NCBI RefSeq assembly: GCF_026130175.1 | Contig: NZ_JAIGNI010000028.1 | Span: forward strand, 1 to 64,000 | Length of the DNA stretch: 64,000 bases | Source: Lyngbya sp. CCAP 1446/10 | GTDB taxonomy: Bacteria > Cyanobacteriota > Cyanobacteriia > Cyanobacteriales > Microcoleaceae | Direction of reading: 5' to 3' | Shown here: positions 27,784-37,540 of the stretch, in pieces | Layout: each line of letters begins with the position of its first letter | How positions within the stretch are numbered: position 1 is the first letter of the stretch | The notes under the pieces: generated by a model | Databases searched by the model: none | What the model was told of the DNA's origin: nothing | What the model saw: the letters and a program-made list of their open reading frames with translations, nothing else | Made by a program: the position numbers and the translations under genes

Positions 27784-28304
27784 AAAAAAATCTCTGTGCG
27801 CTTCCGCAACAAATTATAACTTGATTCTCCCCGATGGTGCTTGTTCCCAAAGAAAGGAAGTTTGCCGGAAATGATCTACTGCCCGGAGCGTAGCCGGGAA
27901 ACAAACAATTTTTTTCATGGTTCGCGATCGCACATAGGGCCCCACCACGGTAAATCGGTGCATTCTCAGCTCTGGTGTTACTAAAGGCTTTCTCAAGCTT
28001 AGTAGGGTTGGCAGAACTAATGCGCGATATCACACAACGCAGGCCATCGTGCTTCAATATTAACATAATTTATAACTAAATATCAAATATTTATACGTTT
28101 TATTTTGCCTGGGATTCGGAGTGCTTAGGGAATAGGAAATATTCGATAAATTCCGGCATAGGCTGTTGCTATTTTATGAGCTGATCGCAGGTTGTGCGAG
28201 ATGATCCGTGGTACGGAATGGCGTTATTTTATCCACAATCGATTGATATTTACTCACTCCTCAAAGCAAGTATTAGTCCGCCCTTTTAACCAACAAAAAG
28301 AATA
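27784..28304. other. Spacer upstream of small protein gene
   Basis: About 520 bp with no convincing gene. A 96-codon frame at 27776-28066 and its relatives have no ribosome site or known product. A short direct run of GCATAGG/GCTGTTGC-type sequence is present. I see no RNA gene or terminator. Confidence 0.5.
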
Positions 28305-29882
28305 CTAATTTGTCGCCGGTTCAGGAAACGGCACTGTTGGTTCTACAACAGGGGGCGGGGAGTAAGGTGCGATCGAAGTATCGGAATTGCTGCCGCTTTG
28401 GCTTGGTATTGGCGGTTCGGCCGATCCTACAACCGGTGATGGTATTGTTGGCGCGGATTCTTCCTGTGGAAAAGCTTCAGAACTCTTGGGAGCAGACGGG
28501 GCTGGTGCGGGTACGGGAGAAGAGTATCTGCGGGGTTCGGGCGGCAGAGGCGGAACTTCTGGTACTGGTGCGGATGCTGCTTCGGGTGCTGGCTGGATTT
28601 CAGTTTTAGGTTCTGGAATGGGGTACTCAGAGATCTGCGCTTGGGGATCGGGCGTTGGGGATGCTGAAGGTTCCGCTTGGGGCTCTGGGGCGGGAGTTTG
28701 CGGATTCGGGAGCGCAGAAGGTTGGGAGATGGCTGTTGAGGAGTCGATCGGTTCGGGTGTGCTGCTGTCTAATGTAGGCTTGGGGCCCTTGTTGAGTTGG
28801 AGCGGAACGAGAGGGCTGCTTTCGACAGACGGCTGCCTGAACATCGGCCCTGACAAATCGCGGGATTTGAGCAAATCTTCGAGAGATGGGAAGGCTTGAG
28901 TTGTCGATCCGTTGCTGCTGACACTCGTGCTGTTGTAGCGCCATGCCAGGTCAAAACCCATCCAGCCGGCAATTGCAGCCGTTACGACAAACGCTAGGAA
29001 AGTCAATTGCGGCGGGGGAGGTGCGGGCAATCGCAGACTTTGCTTGCCTGTTCTCTCTGCTGATACTCGCTCTGTTTCTTGCAGCATGGTAAGCCAATTT
29101 TCCACTGTCTGGGGGCGGTTGTCGGGGTCGGTTTCGAGTCCTTGAAGGATTGCTCGCTCGATTCGGGGGCTGAGGTTGGGCTGAAATTGCCGCAAACAAG
29201 CCAGGGGAATGCGATCGCGCAGGGGTGCTGCTACGGGCGGTACGCCGGAGAGCAAGTAGTAGAGGGTGGCTGCGATCGCATAGACATCTGTGGCCGGTGT
29301 ACATTTACCGTCATAGAGGTATTGTTCGATCGGCGCGTAGCCCGGAGAAAGCAAGTTAGTGTGAGTTTGTTTGGTGCCGGCGGTAAAGTCGCGCGCAATA
29401 CCGAAGTCTATCAACATTACTAGATGAGAATCATCTCGCCGGATCATATTTTCTGGGTTGATGTCTCCGTGTAGCAATCCGCTGTGGTGAACTGTACTTA
29501 CGGCTGAGGCTATTTGCCGAATGTAGTGCAGAGCCTGGGCGAATGGCAGCGGCTGATCGGTTTCGACTATTTGGGCGAGGGTTTTGCCGGGAATGTAGTC
29601 CATCGCAATAAAAGACTGTCCGGCTTCTTCAAAAAAGTCAATTATCCTAACGATGTTGGAATGCTGACACCGCGACAGGCGTTGGGCTTCGGCAATAAAC
29701 TGCTGCTGAAACTGGGCTGATGCTGGGTGTTGGCGCAGACTTTCGTTGAGGGTTTTGAGTACGACGGTTTGGTTTAATTGGGTGTGGGTAGCTCGGTAAG
29801 TGATGCCGAACCCTCCTCTGCCTAAAGTCGCGTTAATTTGGTATTTGCCCTGTTGCAGGACTGTTGCTGGCGCTGAGTTCAT
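28305..29882 (-). CDS. Membrane Ser/Thr protein kinase with Pro-rich outer domain
   Basis: The 525-residue product has a Hanks-type kinase domain (about 14-275), one membrane helix (about 293-315, LTFLAFVVTAAIAGWMGFDL) and a 200-residue Pro/Ser/Glu-rich outer part. Kinase motifs are the Gly loop GRGGFGITY (21-29), Lys43 in VVLK, the catalytic loop HGDINPENM near 138, DFGIAR near 157 and the activation-segment end APIEQY. The HRD motif reads HGD and the usual Lys two residues on is Asn, so it is an RD-minus kinase with catalytic Asp and Asn kept. The ATG at 29882 was preferred to TTG at 29906. Its targets are unknown. Confidence 0.9.
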   Translation of the reverse strand: MNSAPATVLQQGKYQINATLGRGGFGITYRATHTQLNQTVVLKTLNESLRQHPASAQFQQQFIAEAQRLSRCQHSNIVRIIDFFEEAGQSFIAMDYIPGKTLAQIVETDQPLPFAQALHYIRQIASAVSTVHHSGLLHGDINPENMIRRDDSHLVMLIDFGIARDFTAGTKQTHTNLLSPGYAPIEQYLYDGKCTPATDVYAIAATLYYLLSGVPPVAAPLRDRIPLACLRQFQPNLSPRIERAILQGLETDPDNRPQTVENWLTMLQETERVSAERTGKQSLRLPAPPPPQLTFLAFVVTAAIAGWMGFDLAWRYNSTSVSSNGSTTQAFPSLEDLLKSRDLSGPMFRQPSVESSPLVPLQLNKGPKPTLDSSTPEPIDSSTAISQPSALPNPQTPAPEPQAEPSASPTPDPQAQISEYPIPEPKTEIQPAPEAASAPVPEVPPLPPEPRRYSSPVPAPAPSAPKSSEAFPQEESAPTIPSPVVGSAEPPIPSQSGSNSDTSIAPYSPPPVVEPTVPFPEPATN

Positions 29883-30605
29883 CTTTTGTTGATGGCCGGT
29901 TCCCAAACTATGCTACCGCCTTTGGGTTATTTCGCTTTCTTTAGGACTAATATTCGATCGACCTGCGCCCTACTTTTGGCTTGATCTCTGCCATATCAAT
30001 TTATCTGTAGCAGTTGTCTTAAAACTTAACACAATATTTGCCCAATAAAAATCCCGCTCTTGTGGAACGGGAAAGCCATCAGGGTGCATCTATATAACTT
30101 GACTATAACGCCTGGGGGGTATAACCCCTCTTTGCTTTATTAAATCTTTACAATCAGGCAATTTTTGTAAAGATTTAGGTTCTTATTTAAATTGTGAGCA
30201 ACATTATGATCAGCAAGATTGCCGAATCGCGATCGTGAGCTTAAAAAAATAAAAAAGGATCGACTCAGTGAAGTTGGACACAAAGACATCAGAATCTGAT
30301 ATGATGTCACCCATGATTCCAGCTTAATCGGGAAAACATCTGAATTCAACTTGGTTAATGGAATAAAGCAGGGATTGTGAGATCGATGGTTTGTCAGAAA
30401 CTCGTTAAGTTAGCAGTTAGTCCACCTTAAGAGCGGTTTAAGTTGATGGTGTCTGTGGTGAACCCACGCAGTAGAGGCGTTTGGCATCTGATAGGCATTT
30501 TTCAGAAAGTATTTCAACACAATCCAATATTTGCTAGTAGGTAACGTTCATAGGCAGTGAGCGTGGATCTACTTTTGCAGTCGATCGCTAATTAAGGAGG
30601 AACTT
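29883..30605. other. Divergent spacer between kinase and SulP genes
   Basis: About 720 bp. A hairpin with CCCG/CGGG arms lies at 30053-30071. GGGGT (30116-30120) pairs with ACCCC (30124-30128) around ATA and is followed by TCTTTGCTTTATT. Either could be a terminator remnant. The SulP ribosome site AAGGAGG is at 30593-30599. No gene is recognised, although a leader or small RNA could be present. Confidence 0.45.
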
Positions 30606-32087
30606 TTGAATATTCAAGCCCTGAAACGGGAATGGTTCTCAAATGTGAGAGCTGATATTTTGGCAGGAGCAGTGGTCGCTTTGGCACTGATTCCAGAGGC
30701 GATCGCCTTTTCAATTATTGCTGGCGTCGATCCCAAAATTGGACTGTATGCCTCATTTATCATTGCCATGACGACGGCAATCTTCGGTGGACGACCGGGC
30801 TTAATTTCAGCAGCCACAGGTTCAATGGCATTGTTAATGATCAACTTGGTGAAGGAGCACGGCTTGGAGTATTTGTTCGCCGCTACTCTTTTGACTGGAG
30901 TGTTGCAAATTCTGTTTGGGGTACTGAAATTGGGGCGACAGATGAAGTACGTGCCCCGTGCAGTAATGGTTGGATTTGTCAATGCCCTAGCGATTTTGAT
31001 TTTCATGGCGCAGTTGCCGCAATTAACTAATGTACCTGTGACGGTATATGTGATTACAGCACTCTCCCTGGCAATTATCTATATCCTGCCTCGCTTTACA
31101 AAAGTAGTGCCTTCGCCATTGGTGGCAATTGTGGTGATGACTGTTGCTGCGATCGCCCTTAAACTCAATGTTCCCACCGTGGGCGACATGGGGGAATTGC
31201 CCAGTGCTTTGCCATTTTTTGCTCTACCAAAAGTACCATTAAATCTGGAAACCTTAGAGATTATCTTTCCCTACGCCTTGACACTGGCGATCGTCGGTTT
31301 GTTGGAATCATTGCTGACAGCTTCACTGCTGGATGAACTCACCGACACACCCAGCGATAAAAACCAGGAAGCTAAGGGTCAAGGCATTGCCAATATCATA
31401 ACTGGGTTCTTTGGCGGGATGGCAGGGTGTGCCATGATTGGGCAATCGGTGATTAATATTCAGTCTGGTGGACGGGGAAGACTCTCAACCTTTGTTGCGG
31501 GTGTTTTTCTGCTATTTTTCATTCTTGTCTTGGGAACTTGGGTCAAGCAAATGCCGATGGCGGCCTTGGTTGCTGTGATGATTATGGTGTCGATCGGGAC
31601 ATTTAGCTGGGCATCGATTAAGAATATTTCCCGCACGCCTCGGAGTGAAACCGCCGTGATGATTACGACTGTTTTGATCACGGTTTTAACTCATAACTTA
31701 GCCATTGGCGTAATCGCGGGAATTGTGATGAGTACGGTGTTCTTTTCTCGCAAGATTGCCAAGTTGGTGTTTGTGGATAAAACGCTCAGTGCTGATGGCA
31801 GCCATCGCACCTATAACGTCGCTGGGCAAATTTTCTTTGTGTCAGTACATGATTTTTTAGAGGCGTTTGATTTCCAAGAAGTGGTCGATCGCGTCTCGAT
31901 CGATCTTACCCATGCTCACCTATGGGATCAAGGGGCAGTTGCGGCGATCGATCGAGTAGTGATTAAATTCCGCCGTAATGGTGCAGAGGTTGATCTGATT
32001 GGGTTGAATGAAGCAAGTGCCACATTGATCGATCGATTGGCCATACACAACAGCCCCGATGCGGTGAAAGAAATGTCAGGACATTAA
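30606..32087 (+). CDS. SulP-family anion transporter with STAS domain
   Basis: SulP proteins move sulfate, bicarbonate or related anions across the inner membrane, often with sodium or protons. The 493-residue product has about 11-12 membrane segments. The signature [25 protein letters not shown] lies at about 27-51, with [13 protein letters not shown] near 65 and [10 protein letters not shown]-like [21 protein letters not shown] near 265. A C-terminal STAS domain begins near 400. It is not the BicA subtype, judging by the signature region. It starts with TTG preceded by a near-perfect AAGGAGG at 6-base spacing, a strong site with a weak start codon. The ion is unknown; bicarbonate or sulfate are candidates. 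Confidence 0.9.
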   Translation: MNIQALKREWFSNVRADILAGAVVALALIPEAIAFSIIAGVDPKIGLYASFIIAMTTAIFGGRPGLISAATGSMALLMINLVKEHGLEYLFAATLLTGVLQILFGVLKLGRQMKYVPRAVMVGFVNALAILIFMAQLPQLTNVPVTVYVITALSLAIIYILPRFTKVVPSPLVAIVVMTVAAIALKLNVPTVGDMGELPSALPFFALPKVPLNLETLEIIFPYALTLAIVGLLESLLTASLLDELTDTPSDKNQEAKGQGIANIITGFFGGMAGCAMIGQSVINIQSGGRGRLSTFVAGVFLLFFILVLGTWVKQMPMAALVAVMIMVSIGTFSWASIKNISRTPRSETAVMITTVLITVLTHNLAIGVIAGIVMSTVFFSRKIAKLVFVDKTLSADGSHRTYNVAGQIFFVSVHDFLEAFDFQEVVDRVSIDLTHAHLWDQGAVAAIDRVVIKFRRNGAEVDLIGLNEASATLIDRLAIHNSPDAVKEMSGH

Positions 32088-32100
32088 AACCAATGGCTTA

Positions 32101-32228
32101 AATAGGTCGGCGCTGTAAAACGCAACTATGTAAACGATCGTCAAGTATAAAAATGCCAAGAAAGCAGGACTAGGAGACGCTATTTATATACAGTTACATA
32201 GTTCAGTTTAATCCCGCCGACCTACTTA
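32101..32228. mobile_element. MITE-like element with 33-bp terminal inverted repeats
   Basis: The left end (32101-32133, starting AATAGGTCGGCG and ending CAACTATGTAA) matches the complement of the right end (32194-32228, ending CGCCGACCTACTT). There are a few mismatches and an inner block of about 60 bp with no gene. TA dinucleotides flank both ends, as in IS630/Tc1-type insertions. It sits 13 bp after sulP. An intact copy with a transposase is not seen here. Confidence 0.55.
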
Positions 32229-32421
32229 TGTAACAGAGCAAGACATCAGCCTACTATTGAAGATGCTGGCATCGCATCCAGGGAGTGTCTTCTCAATTAA
32301 CTCAACTTTAATAGGCTTGAATTGCCTAAATATGCGATCGAACTGTTAACCGCAGATTTCAAGCGAATAAACACTGATAAACGCAAATAATTCAATAATT
32401 AAAATTGAGTGGAACTCAAGT
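32229..32421. other. Spacer after SulP and MITE-like element
   Basis: AT-rich sequence between the MITE-like element and the convergent DUF2127 gene. No gene, hairpin terminator or RNA is recognised. Confidence 0.4.
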
Positions 32422-32877
32422 TTAATATTTCTTGCCGTGCTTCGGCAAATGGTGCAGCAAATACCATAACACGGCTATATTTGCCATAAGTACGACTAAC
32501 TTAAGTACGGTGACACCCTGAAATAACTCATATATTTCTGGCGGAATACTGATTCCTACTAGCACTAATACTAAAATTGTTGCCCAGCCTTTTTCGCACC
32601 ACAAGCCAACAGCTTCAACAGCAGTCAAACCTGCATACACTGCGGCAGCAAGTCCGCTAAATAGTAAAGTTTTAGTTTTGAGCATGAGAATTTTGTCTAA
32701 CAAAAATTCAACAATTTGAAGTTTTGATTCTAAGAAGAAAGATTCTGAAAAATCTTCCAAGGCTTGATGATTTTTTAGTGCTAAAAGCAAAGCGATTGAA
32801 GTTACTGTTAAGAGGGCAGCGACAAAACTTTTGTAAAGGACAATTGCGATCAAAGCTGGAGGACGCTGTTTTTTCAC
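32422..32877 (-). CDS. DUF2127-like membrane protein
   Basis: The 151-residue product has a lysine-rich start, a first membrane helix (about 13-33) and three more between 70 and 145. The segment EAVGLWCEKGWATILVLVLVG followed by IPPEIYELF is characteristic of the DUF2127 family, whose function is unknown. It starts with GTG (32877) and has no strong ribosome site. It stands alone between the SulP gene and the nucleotidyltransferase fusion gene. Confidence 0.75.
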   Translation of the reverse strand: MKKQRPPALIAIVLYKSFVAALLTVTSIALLLALKNHQALEDFSESFFLESKLQIVEFLLDKILMLKTKTLLFSGLAAAVYAGLTAVEAVGLWCEKGWATILVLVLVGISIPPEIYELFQGVTVLKLVVLMANIAVLWYLLHHLPKHGKKY

Positions 32878-33230
32878 GTAAATTCTAGAAATATTAATAA
32901 TTTGCGATCGGTTTGTGAAGGAAGAAGGAAGAAGGAAGAAGGAAGAAGGAAGAAGGAAGAAGGAAGAAGGAAGAAGGAAGAAGGAATTAAGAATGTCCTA
33001 AGCTGTTGCACATTTAAATTGTATATTCGGGGCAGCGTCGAAGCCCACCCCACAGGAGTTTGACTATTTTTCGACATACGATTTAAATGCAAAACAGCTT
33101 AACCGAAAGCACAGGGGATTTAAACCCCCACTTTTAGGTGGATTGTTTTTAGGCACGGGCTTAAATCCCCTGCCTAAAAACTTCACTGTCAACTGTCAAC
33201 TGTCAACTGTCAACTGTTAAGCACACCATG
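32878..33230. repeat. Repeat-rich spacer with GGAAGAA array and overlapping hairpins
   Basis: Ten or so GAAGAAG units fill 32918-32986. Two hairpins overlap at 33112-33181: CAGGGGATTTAAACCC (33112-33127) with GGGCTTAAATCCCCTG (33157-33172), and GTTTTTAGGCA (33146-33156) with TGCCTAAAAAC (33171-33181). They share bases and cannot form together. GTCAACT heptamers at 33186-33217 follow, just after the fusion gene's stop. Confidence 0.75.
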
Positions 33231-36086
33231 CTAAGATTGAGGATAATGTTGTACTAAGAAAGAGATGGCAGTAGCCCGATCGCCCAAATGACCATCCAAC
33301 GCAGCAGCCAACAAATCATCCAACATCCGTTTAAACCCAGGCCCCGGCTTGTAACCCAATGCCTTCAAGTCGTTGCCGTTTAAAGGCGACTCAACATTTA
33401 CCCACAGAGTGAGATATTCCCAAATCTGGCGACGGATACTTCGGGGGCTTTGTAGGGCGATCGCAATTAACAGCGGCAACTCATAATTCCTCAACAGAAA
33501 CACCAATTGACTCGGTAACTTACACTTCGGCAAATTCTCTGCTAATTCCTGATTTCCAGCTTCCAAAACTTCCAGCCGTTTAATACTGTCAGCAGGTAAC
33601 TGAACATTTCCCGCTACCTTAACCCGATATTCCGGTGCTAAATAAGCGATCAAAACTTCCAGCCGCATCAGCCAATCAGGAATATTGATAACTGGGAATT
33701 GGGAATTTGTAATTGGGAATTGGGAATTGGCAATAGTTGCTTCTTTCAACATCAATCCGTTAAATCCCGTACTTTGCTCGTTGCCGAACTTCCGGCCATT
33801 CAAACATCGATCGAGCAAACGCAACCTGCGCCACAATTCGCGATCCAAATCCAAAGTAGGATGAATACAGCGCAAAGCCTGCAAATCTCCCAGCATTTGC
33901 AAAGCAGCCTGCCAATAAGGAGCTTGCAAAATGTACTTTAACTCACTTTTCAGCCGAGTTTCTAAAGCCGGAACTCTGCCATTTTCTCCCTGAATCCGGT
34001 AATAAATCCCACTTTCCAAAGCGTTGCGGATGTATCCTTCAGTCTGCGACTCAATGGAAAATCCCAGCCGCACCGCAAACCGCACAGCCCGATAAATTCG
34101 CGTCGGATCTTCGATAAAACTATTGGCGTGCAAAACTCGAATTTGGCGCGCTTCCAAGTCTAGCAAACCGCCAAAAAAATCTAACAATTCGCCACTGCGA
34201 GGCACACCCAACCGCACAGCCAGCGCATTAATTGTAAAATCTCGGCGGTACAAATCTTGGCGAATCGAACTCGCTTCAACTTCAGGATTTGCAGCCGGAT
34301 AAGGGTAAAATTCAGTACGAGCCGTAGCGATATCCAGCCACAGCGAGCCGAAAGCCGAGTCTTTGTGCCATAAAAGCGCGGCGGTTTGAAATTGACCGTG
34401 AACGTCTAAACGCGAGTCTGGGTAAAGCTTTTGCAGCGCTGAGGCTAACTCTACTCCTGCACCAGAATCGTCGGTGCCGCAGTTGCCATCGACTACCAAA
34501 TCAATATCAGTGAGTGCCAGTTTATCATCCGTGGCTAACAGTAAATCCCGGACTGCTCCACCGACAATATAAAGTTGCCAGCCGCGTTCTTGGGCAATAT
34601 TGGCTGCGATCGACAATAATTGCCATAATTCGCTACTAATGCCCGATCGCAACAACTGCTCAACCGATTCGGGCATGGGACAATTAGACAACTCAGTATT
34701 ACTGCCGCTATCTCGCGCCTTTTGCTGGTGCAACTCCCGCAATACATCAGTGCGAGTCACAATTCCCACCAGTTGGCCGTTTTCCAATACTGGCAAACGC
34801 CCGATATCGTATGTCACCATTAAAGCTTCAATTTCTGGCAGCAAGGTATCCGGGGCGATGGTTTTGAGCTGCGGAGTCATGTAACCCTTAACTGGGGCGT
34901 GACTGAAACCGTGGTGCAAGGCAATGTCAATGTCGCGGCGCGAGATAATCCCGGTAAGCCGATCGCCCGAATCGACCACGGAAAGCCCCGAATGTCCGTA
35001 GCGTAGGAGGATACGGTGAGCCTCTCCGACGGAAGTTTCCGGGCGAATGCTCCGCACTGGAGATGACATTAATTCGCGGGCGGTTGGAGGATGGGGGATT
35101 TGAGCTTTGAGTTGGTCGGCTAATTGATTCAAAGTCAGCAGCGGATCAACATCCCGTGTAGCGAGGGATGCGGCGCGGGCGTGGCCTCCGCCGCCGAGGG
35201 GTTTGAATAATTCGCTGAGGTTTGTGCCTTCGATGCGCGATCGACCGATAATAGCTAAGCGGTTGGAAACTGGCGATTCAGCAATGTTGCGGTTGTCATT
35301 TTCGCTAAAGTTATAAACATTACCTAAAAGTAGAGCATCGGTTTCAGTCAAATCCAGCAAGCGAGAAGCCAGCGCCGAAAGTCCGGGAACATAAGATTCA
35401 GTAGATAGTAATACTGAAGCTACTGTATAACCATGCAAGGTTTGCGATCGCAAATTCTCCAACGCTTCTCTCAGCAAATCCTGCAATTGGGGAGACAAAC
35501 CGGGTTCTACATATTCCGCGATTACCCGCAAACTCGCTCCTTGTTCCATTAACCACGCTAAAGCCATTGCATCTCGCGCGGTTGCGCCCTCAAAGGTGAG
35601 GGAACCTGTATCGACGTGGATACCGAGGGCCATGACTGTGGCTTCCGAAGGTAAAAGCTGGGACACTGTATCGCCATTTTCGGCTGCATTTTTGAGCTTT
35701 TCCCGCAGTTGTTCGACAATTAATGTGGTGGTTGCGCCAACTGCTTCAATCTGTGTAACCGTGGCGGGGATGTCCAAATCAGCTTGTAAATGATGATCGA
35801 AAACGGCTATTTCGTTGAGGTGTGGCAAGTCTAGCCATTCGGCGGCTTTTCCTAGTCGATCACGCTGTGAGGCATCCACTATACTAATAGATCGAATTTG
35901 TTGCGGATTGACCGATCGACGTTCAATCAGCGGATACTCGTCGCGGTGTAGCGCCAAAAAATCTCGCACCGTCGGGTGACAACCGCCAGTCAGCACGATT
36001 CTGCTACCGGGGCGCAGCACGCAAAGTCCCACCGCCGCGCCCAAGCTGTCAAAATCTGCTGTTGTGTGGCACAAAACTAAGTCCAT
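33231..36086 (-). CDS. DHH phosphoesterase - CBS pair - tRNA nucleotidyltransferase fusion
   Basis: The 951-residue fusion starts at the ATG at 36086; a GTG at 36116 would add ten residues. The DHH/DHHA1 domain (about 1-310) has ADFDSLGAAVGL, DASQRDRLG, VFDHHLQAD and GGGGHARAAS. Two CBS domains (about 320-440) follow. The class II nucleotidyltransferase and RNA-binding part (about 485-940) has VGGAVRDLLL, DIDLVVDG, RRDFTINALAVRL and EDPTRIYRAVRFA. This architecture is known in cyanobacteria and Aquifex-type A-adding or CCA-adding enzymes, which build the tRNA 3' end. Which of the two activities this copy has cannot be told. Near residue 790 an intergenic-type repeat encodes ANSQFPITNSQFPV in frame. 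Confidence 0.92.
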   Translation of the reverse strand: MDLVLCHTTADFDSLGAAVGLCVLRPGSRIVLTGGCHPTVRDFLALHRDEYPLIERRSVNPQQIRSISIVDASQRDRLGKAAEWLDLPHLNEIAVFDHHLQADLDIPATVTQIEAVGATTTLIVEQLREKLKNAAENGDTVSQLLPSEATVMALGIHVDTGSLTFEGATARDAMALAWLMEQGASLRVIAEYVEPGLSPQLQDLLREALENLRSQTLHGYTVASVLLSTESYVPGLSALASRLLDLTETDALLLGNVYNFSENDNRNIAESPVSNRLAIIGRSRIEGTNLSELFKPLGGGGHARAASLATRDVDPLLTLNQLADQLKAQIPHPPTARELMSSPVRSIRPETSVGEAHRILLRYGHSGLSVVDSGDRLTGIISRRDIDIALHHGFSHAPVKGYMTPQLKTIAPDTLLPEIEALMVTYDIGRLPVLENGQLVGIVTRTDVLRELHQQKARDSGSNTELSNCPMPESVEQLLRSGISSELWQLLSIAANIAQERGWQLYIVGGAVRDLLLATDDKLALTDIDLVVDGNCGTDDSGAGVELASALQKLYPDSRLDVHGQFQTAALLWHKDSAFGSLWLDIATARTEFYPYPAANPEVEASSIRQDLYRRDFTINALAVRLGVPRSGELLDFFGGLLDLEARQIRVLHANSFIEDPTRIYRAVRFAVRLGFSIESQTEGYIRNALESGIYYRIQGENGRVPALETRLKSELKYILQAPYWQAALQMLGDLQALRCIHPTLDLDRELWRRLRLLDRCLNGRKFGNEQSTGFNGLMLKEATIANSQFPITNSQFPVINIPDWLMRLEVLIAYLAPEYRVKVAGNVQLPADSIKRLEVLEAGNQELAENLPKCKLPSQLVFLLRNYELPLLIAIALQSPRSIRRQIWEYLTLWVNVESPLNGNDLKALGYKPGPGFKRMLDDLLAAALDGHLGDRATAISFLVQHYPQS
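33691..33733. repeat. AATTGGGAATTG repeat inside coding sequence
   Basis: Five GGGAATT/GTAATT-type units inside the fusion gene match the intergenic (GGGAATTG)n repeats at 59229-59336. In the minus-strand reading frame they encode NSQFP twice. The frame is intact, so the insertion length must be a multiple of three. Confidence 0.75.
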
Positions 36087-36531
36087 AGCCGAAAATCCCG
36101 CATCTCTCACTCCCACACTAGCAATTTCTGGTGCTCGGATACCGGATCGGGCGATCGGGCTTTAACAGGACTTACACATGGGCTAGAAACCGGGTTTCTA
36201 CGAAAAATTGGCGACAAGTCACGAGAAATCACGAAAGAAACCCGGTTTCTGAGGTTGCAAGTGCGTCCTGGACTGTTTAATATAAGCTTCAGCCAGTATC
36301 GAATCCAGTTTTCTGTGCAGTAGCGAACAATGATAAAATTGATAAAAATCTCAAGAGCTACTAAGGCCTGTTCGCGCCATGCTCGAATTTGCACAGTCTC
36401 TTTCGTATCAATCAACCGACAATTTCTCGATCGACCATCTGGAAATTGTCAAAAACTATAATCTGGAATGTTTTGCCAGGTTATGACAAACTATTTCTCG
36501 TCCACGCACGGTTATATCAAAAGGAGAAAAA
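36087..36531. repeat. Spacer with AGAAACC(C/G)GGTTTCT inverted repeat; psbZ promoter region
   Basis: AGAAACCGGGTTTCT (36185-36199) and its complement AGAAACCCGGTTTCT (36231-36245) flank a 31-bp loop, and each arm is itself nearly palindromic. The motif CGGTTTCT-N(9-10)-AGTGCGTC-N2-GGACTG also occurs at 19611-19641. A half-copy lies at 52545-52610. The stretch near psbZ ends in AAAGGAGAAAAA before the ATG. Confidence 0.6.
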
Positions 36532-36723
36532 ATGTTATCAATTCTGTTTCAAGTGGTTTTACTAGGTCTCGTGCTACTGTCTTTTGTGATGGTTGTTGGC
36601 GTGCCAGTTGCCTATGCCTCTCCCCAAAACTGGAATCAGTCTAAAACGCTGATTTATGCTGGTTCTGGTCTCTGGTTCTTACTGGTTATTGCAGTGGGTG
36701 TCTTAAACTTTTTGGTAGTTTAA
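36532..36723 (+). CDS. psbZ: Photosystem II protein PsbZ (Ycf9)
   Basis: PsbZ is a small two-helix subunit at the edge of the photosystem II core that stabilises its contact with the antenna. The 63-residue product has the family length and shape. Helix 1 spans about 3-27 ([20 protein letters not shown]). A lumenal or stromal loop follows with [20 protein letters not shown], and helix 2 spans about 42-63. AAAGGAG lies 7 bases before the ATG. It stands alone, upstream of ribH. Confidence 0.95.
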   Translation: MLSILFQVVLLGLVLLSFVMVVGVPVAYASPQNWNQSKTLIYAGSGLWFLLVIAVGVLNFLVV

Positions 36724-36954
36724 TTTCGTCTAAGACTATCGAGAAAAGAAGGTAAAAGATAGAAAATTGAAGGCATTAACCAGTAATTTAAAGTCATTCC
36801 GCATTCGGCAGAAGCTAGGAATTCTACAGCCAGCACGACGAACCTGTATATTTTTGCACTTGAAATTAAGATGAGATGTTTCAGCTTTCTAACTTTTGCC
36901 TTCTCACCAACAAAAAACTAAAATCTAAAACCTAAAATCTAAACTAGAAACACT

Positions 36955-37503
36955 ATGACTGTTTTCGAGGGAACTTTTACTCAAACAGAATCTTTGCGAT
37001 TTGCGATTGTCATCGGTCGTTTTAATGATTTGATTGTCAACAAACTTTTGGAAGGATGTCAAGATTGTTTGAAACGCCACGGGGTTGATATTAATCCTGA
37101 TGGGAATCAAGTTGATTTTTATTGGGTTCCGGGATGTTTTGAGATTCCTTTGGTGGCGCGCAAAGCTGCTCTTTCTGGCCGCTACGATGCGGTAATCTGT
37201 CTGGGTGCGGTAATTCGCGGCCAAACTCCGCATTTCGATTTTGTAGCTGGTGAGGTTTCTAAGGGAATTGCTGCGGCTGCTTTTCAAACTGGTGTGCCGG
37301 TGATTTTTGGGGTGGTGACGACTGACACGATGCAGCAAGCTTTGGAAAGGGCGGGAATTAAGAGCAATTTGGGCTGGAATTATGGGATGAGTGCTTTGGA
37401 AATGGGCAGTTTGATGCGTCAAGTTAATGGTTTGGGTGCAAACTCTTACGATAAATTGCCTGTGTCTGCTGCTGTTGAGGTGCTGTCGGGCGATCGGGCT
37501 TGA
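36955..37503 (+). CDS. ribH: 6,7-dimethyl-8-ribityllumazine synthase RibH
   Basis: RibH joins 5-amino-6-ribitylaminouracil and 3,4-dihydroxybutanone phosphate in the penultimate step of riboflavin synthesis, usually as a 60-subunit shell. The 182-residue product shows [14 protein letters not shown] near 22, VPGCFEIPL near 61, [16 protein letters not shown] near 82 with the catalytic His, and [19 protein letters not shown] near 119. The C-terminal tail is about 20 residues longer than in E. coli. No other rib gene is adjacent. The spacer upstream (36724-36954) contains AAATCTAAAA repeats and no clear ribosome site. Confidence 0.95.
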   Translation: MTVFEGTFTQTESLRFAIVIGRFNDLIVNKLLEGCQDCLKRHGVDINPDGNQVDFYWVPGCFEIPLVARKAALSGRYDAVICLGAVIRGQTPHFDFVAGEVSKGIAAAAFQTGVPVIFGVVTTDTMQQALERAGIKSNLGWNYGMSALEMGSLMRQVNGLGANSYDKLPVSAAVEVLSGDRA

Positions 37504-37540
37504 TGTATTATTGAAAAACCTTTTATGGGCAGGCAGGATG

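Noticed and set aside
28387-28899. 170-codon plus-strand frame rich in Gly
   Set aside because: It is the reverse reading of the Pro-rich outer region of the kinase gene; its Gly-rich content is what the complement of Pro codons gives.
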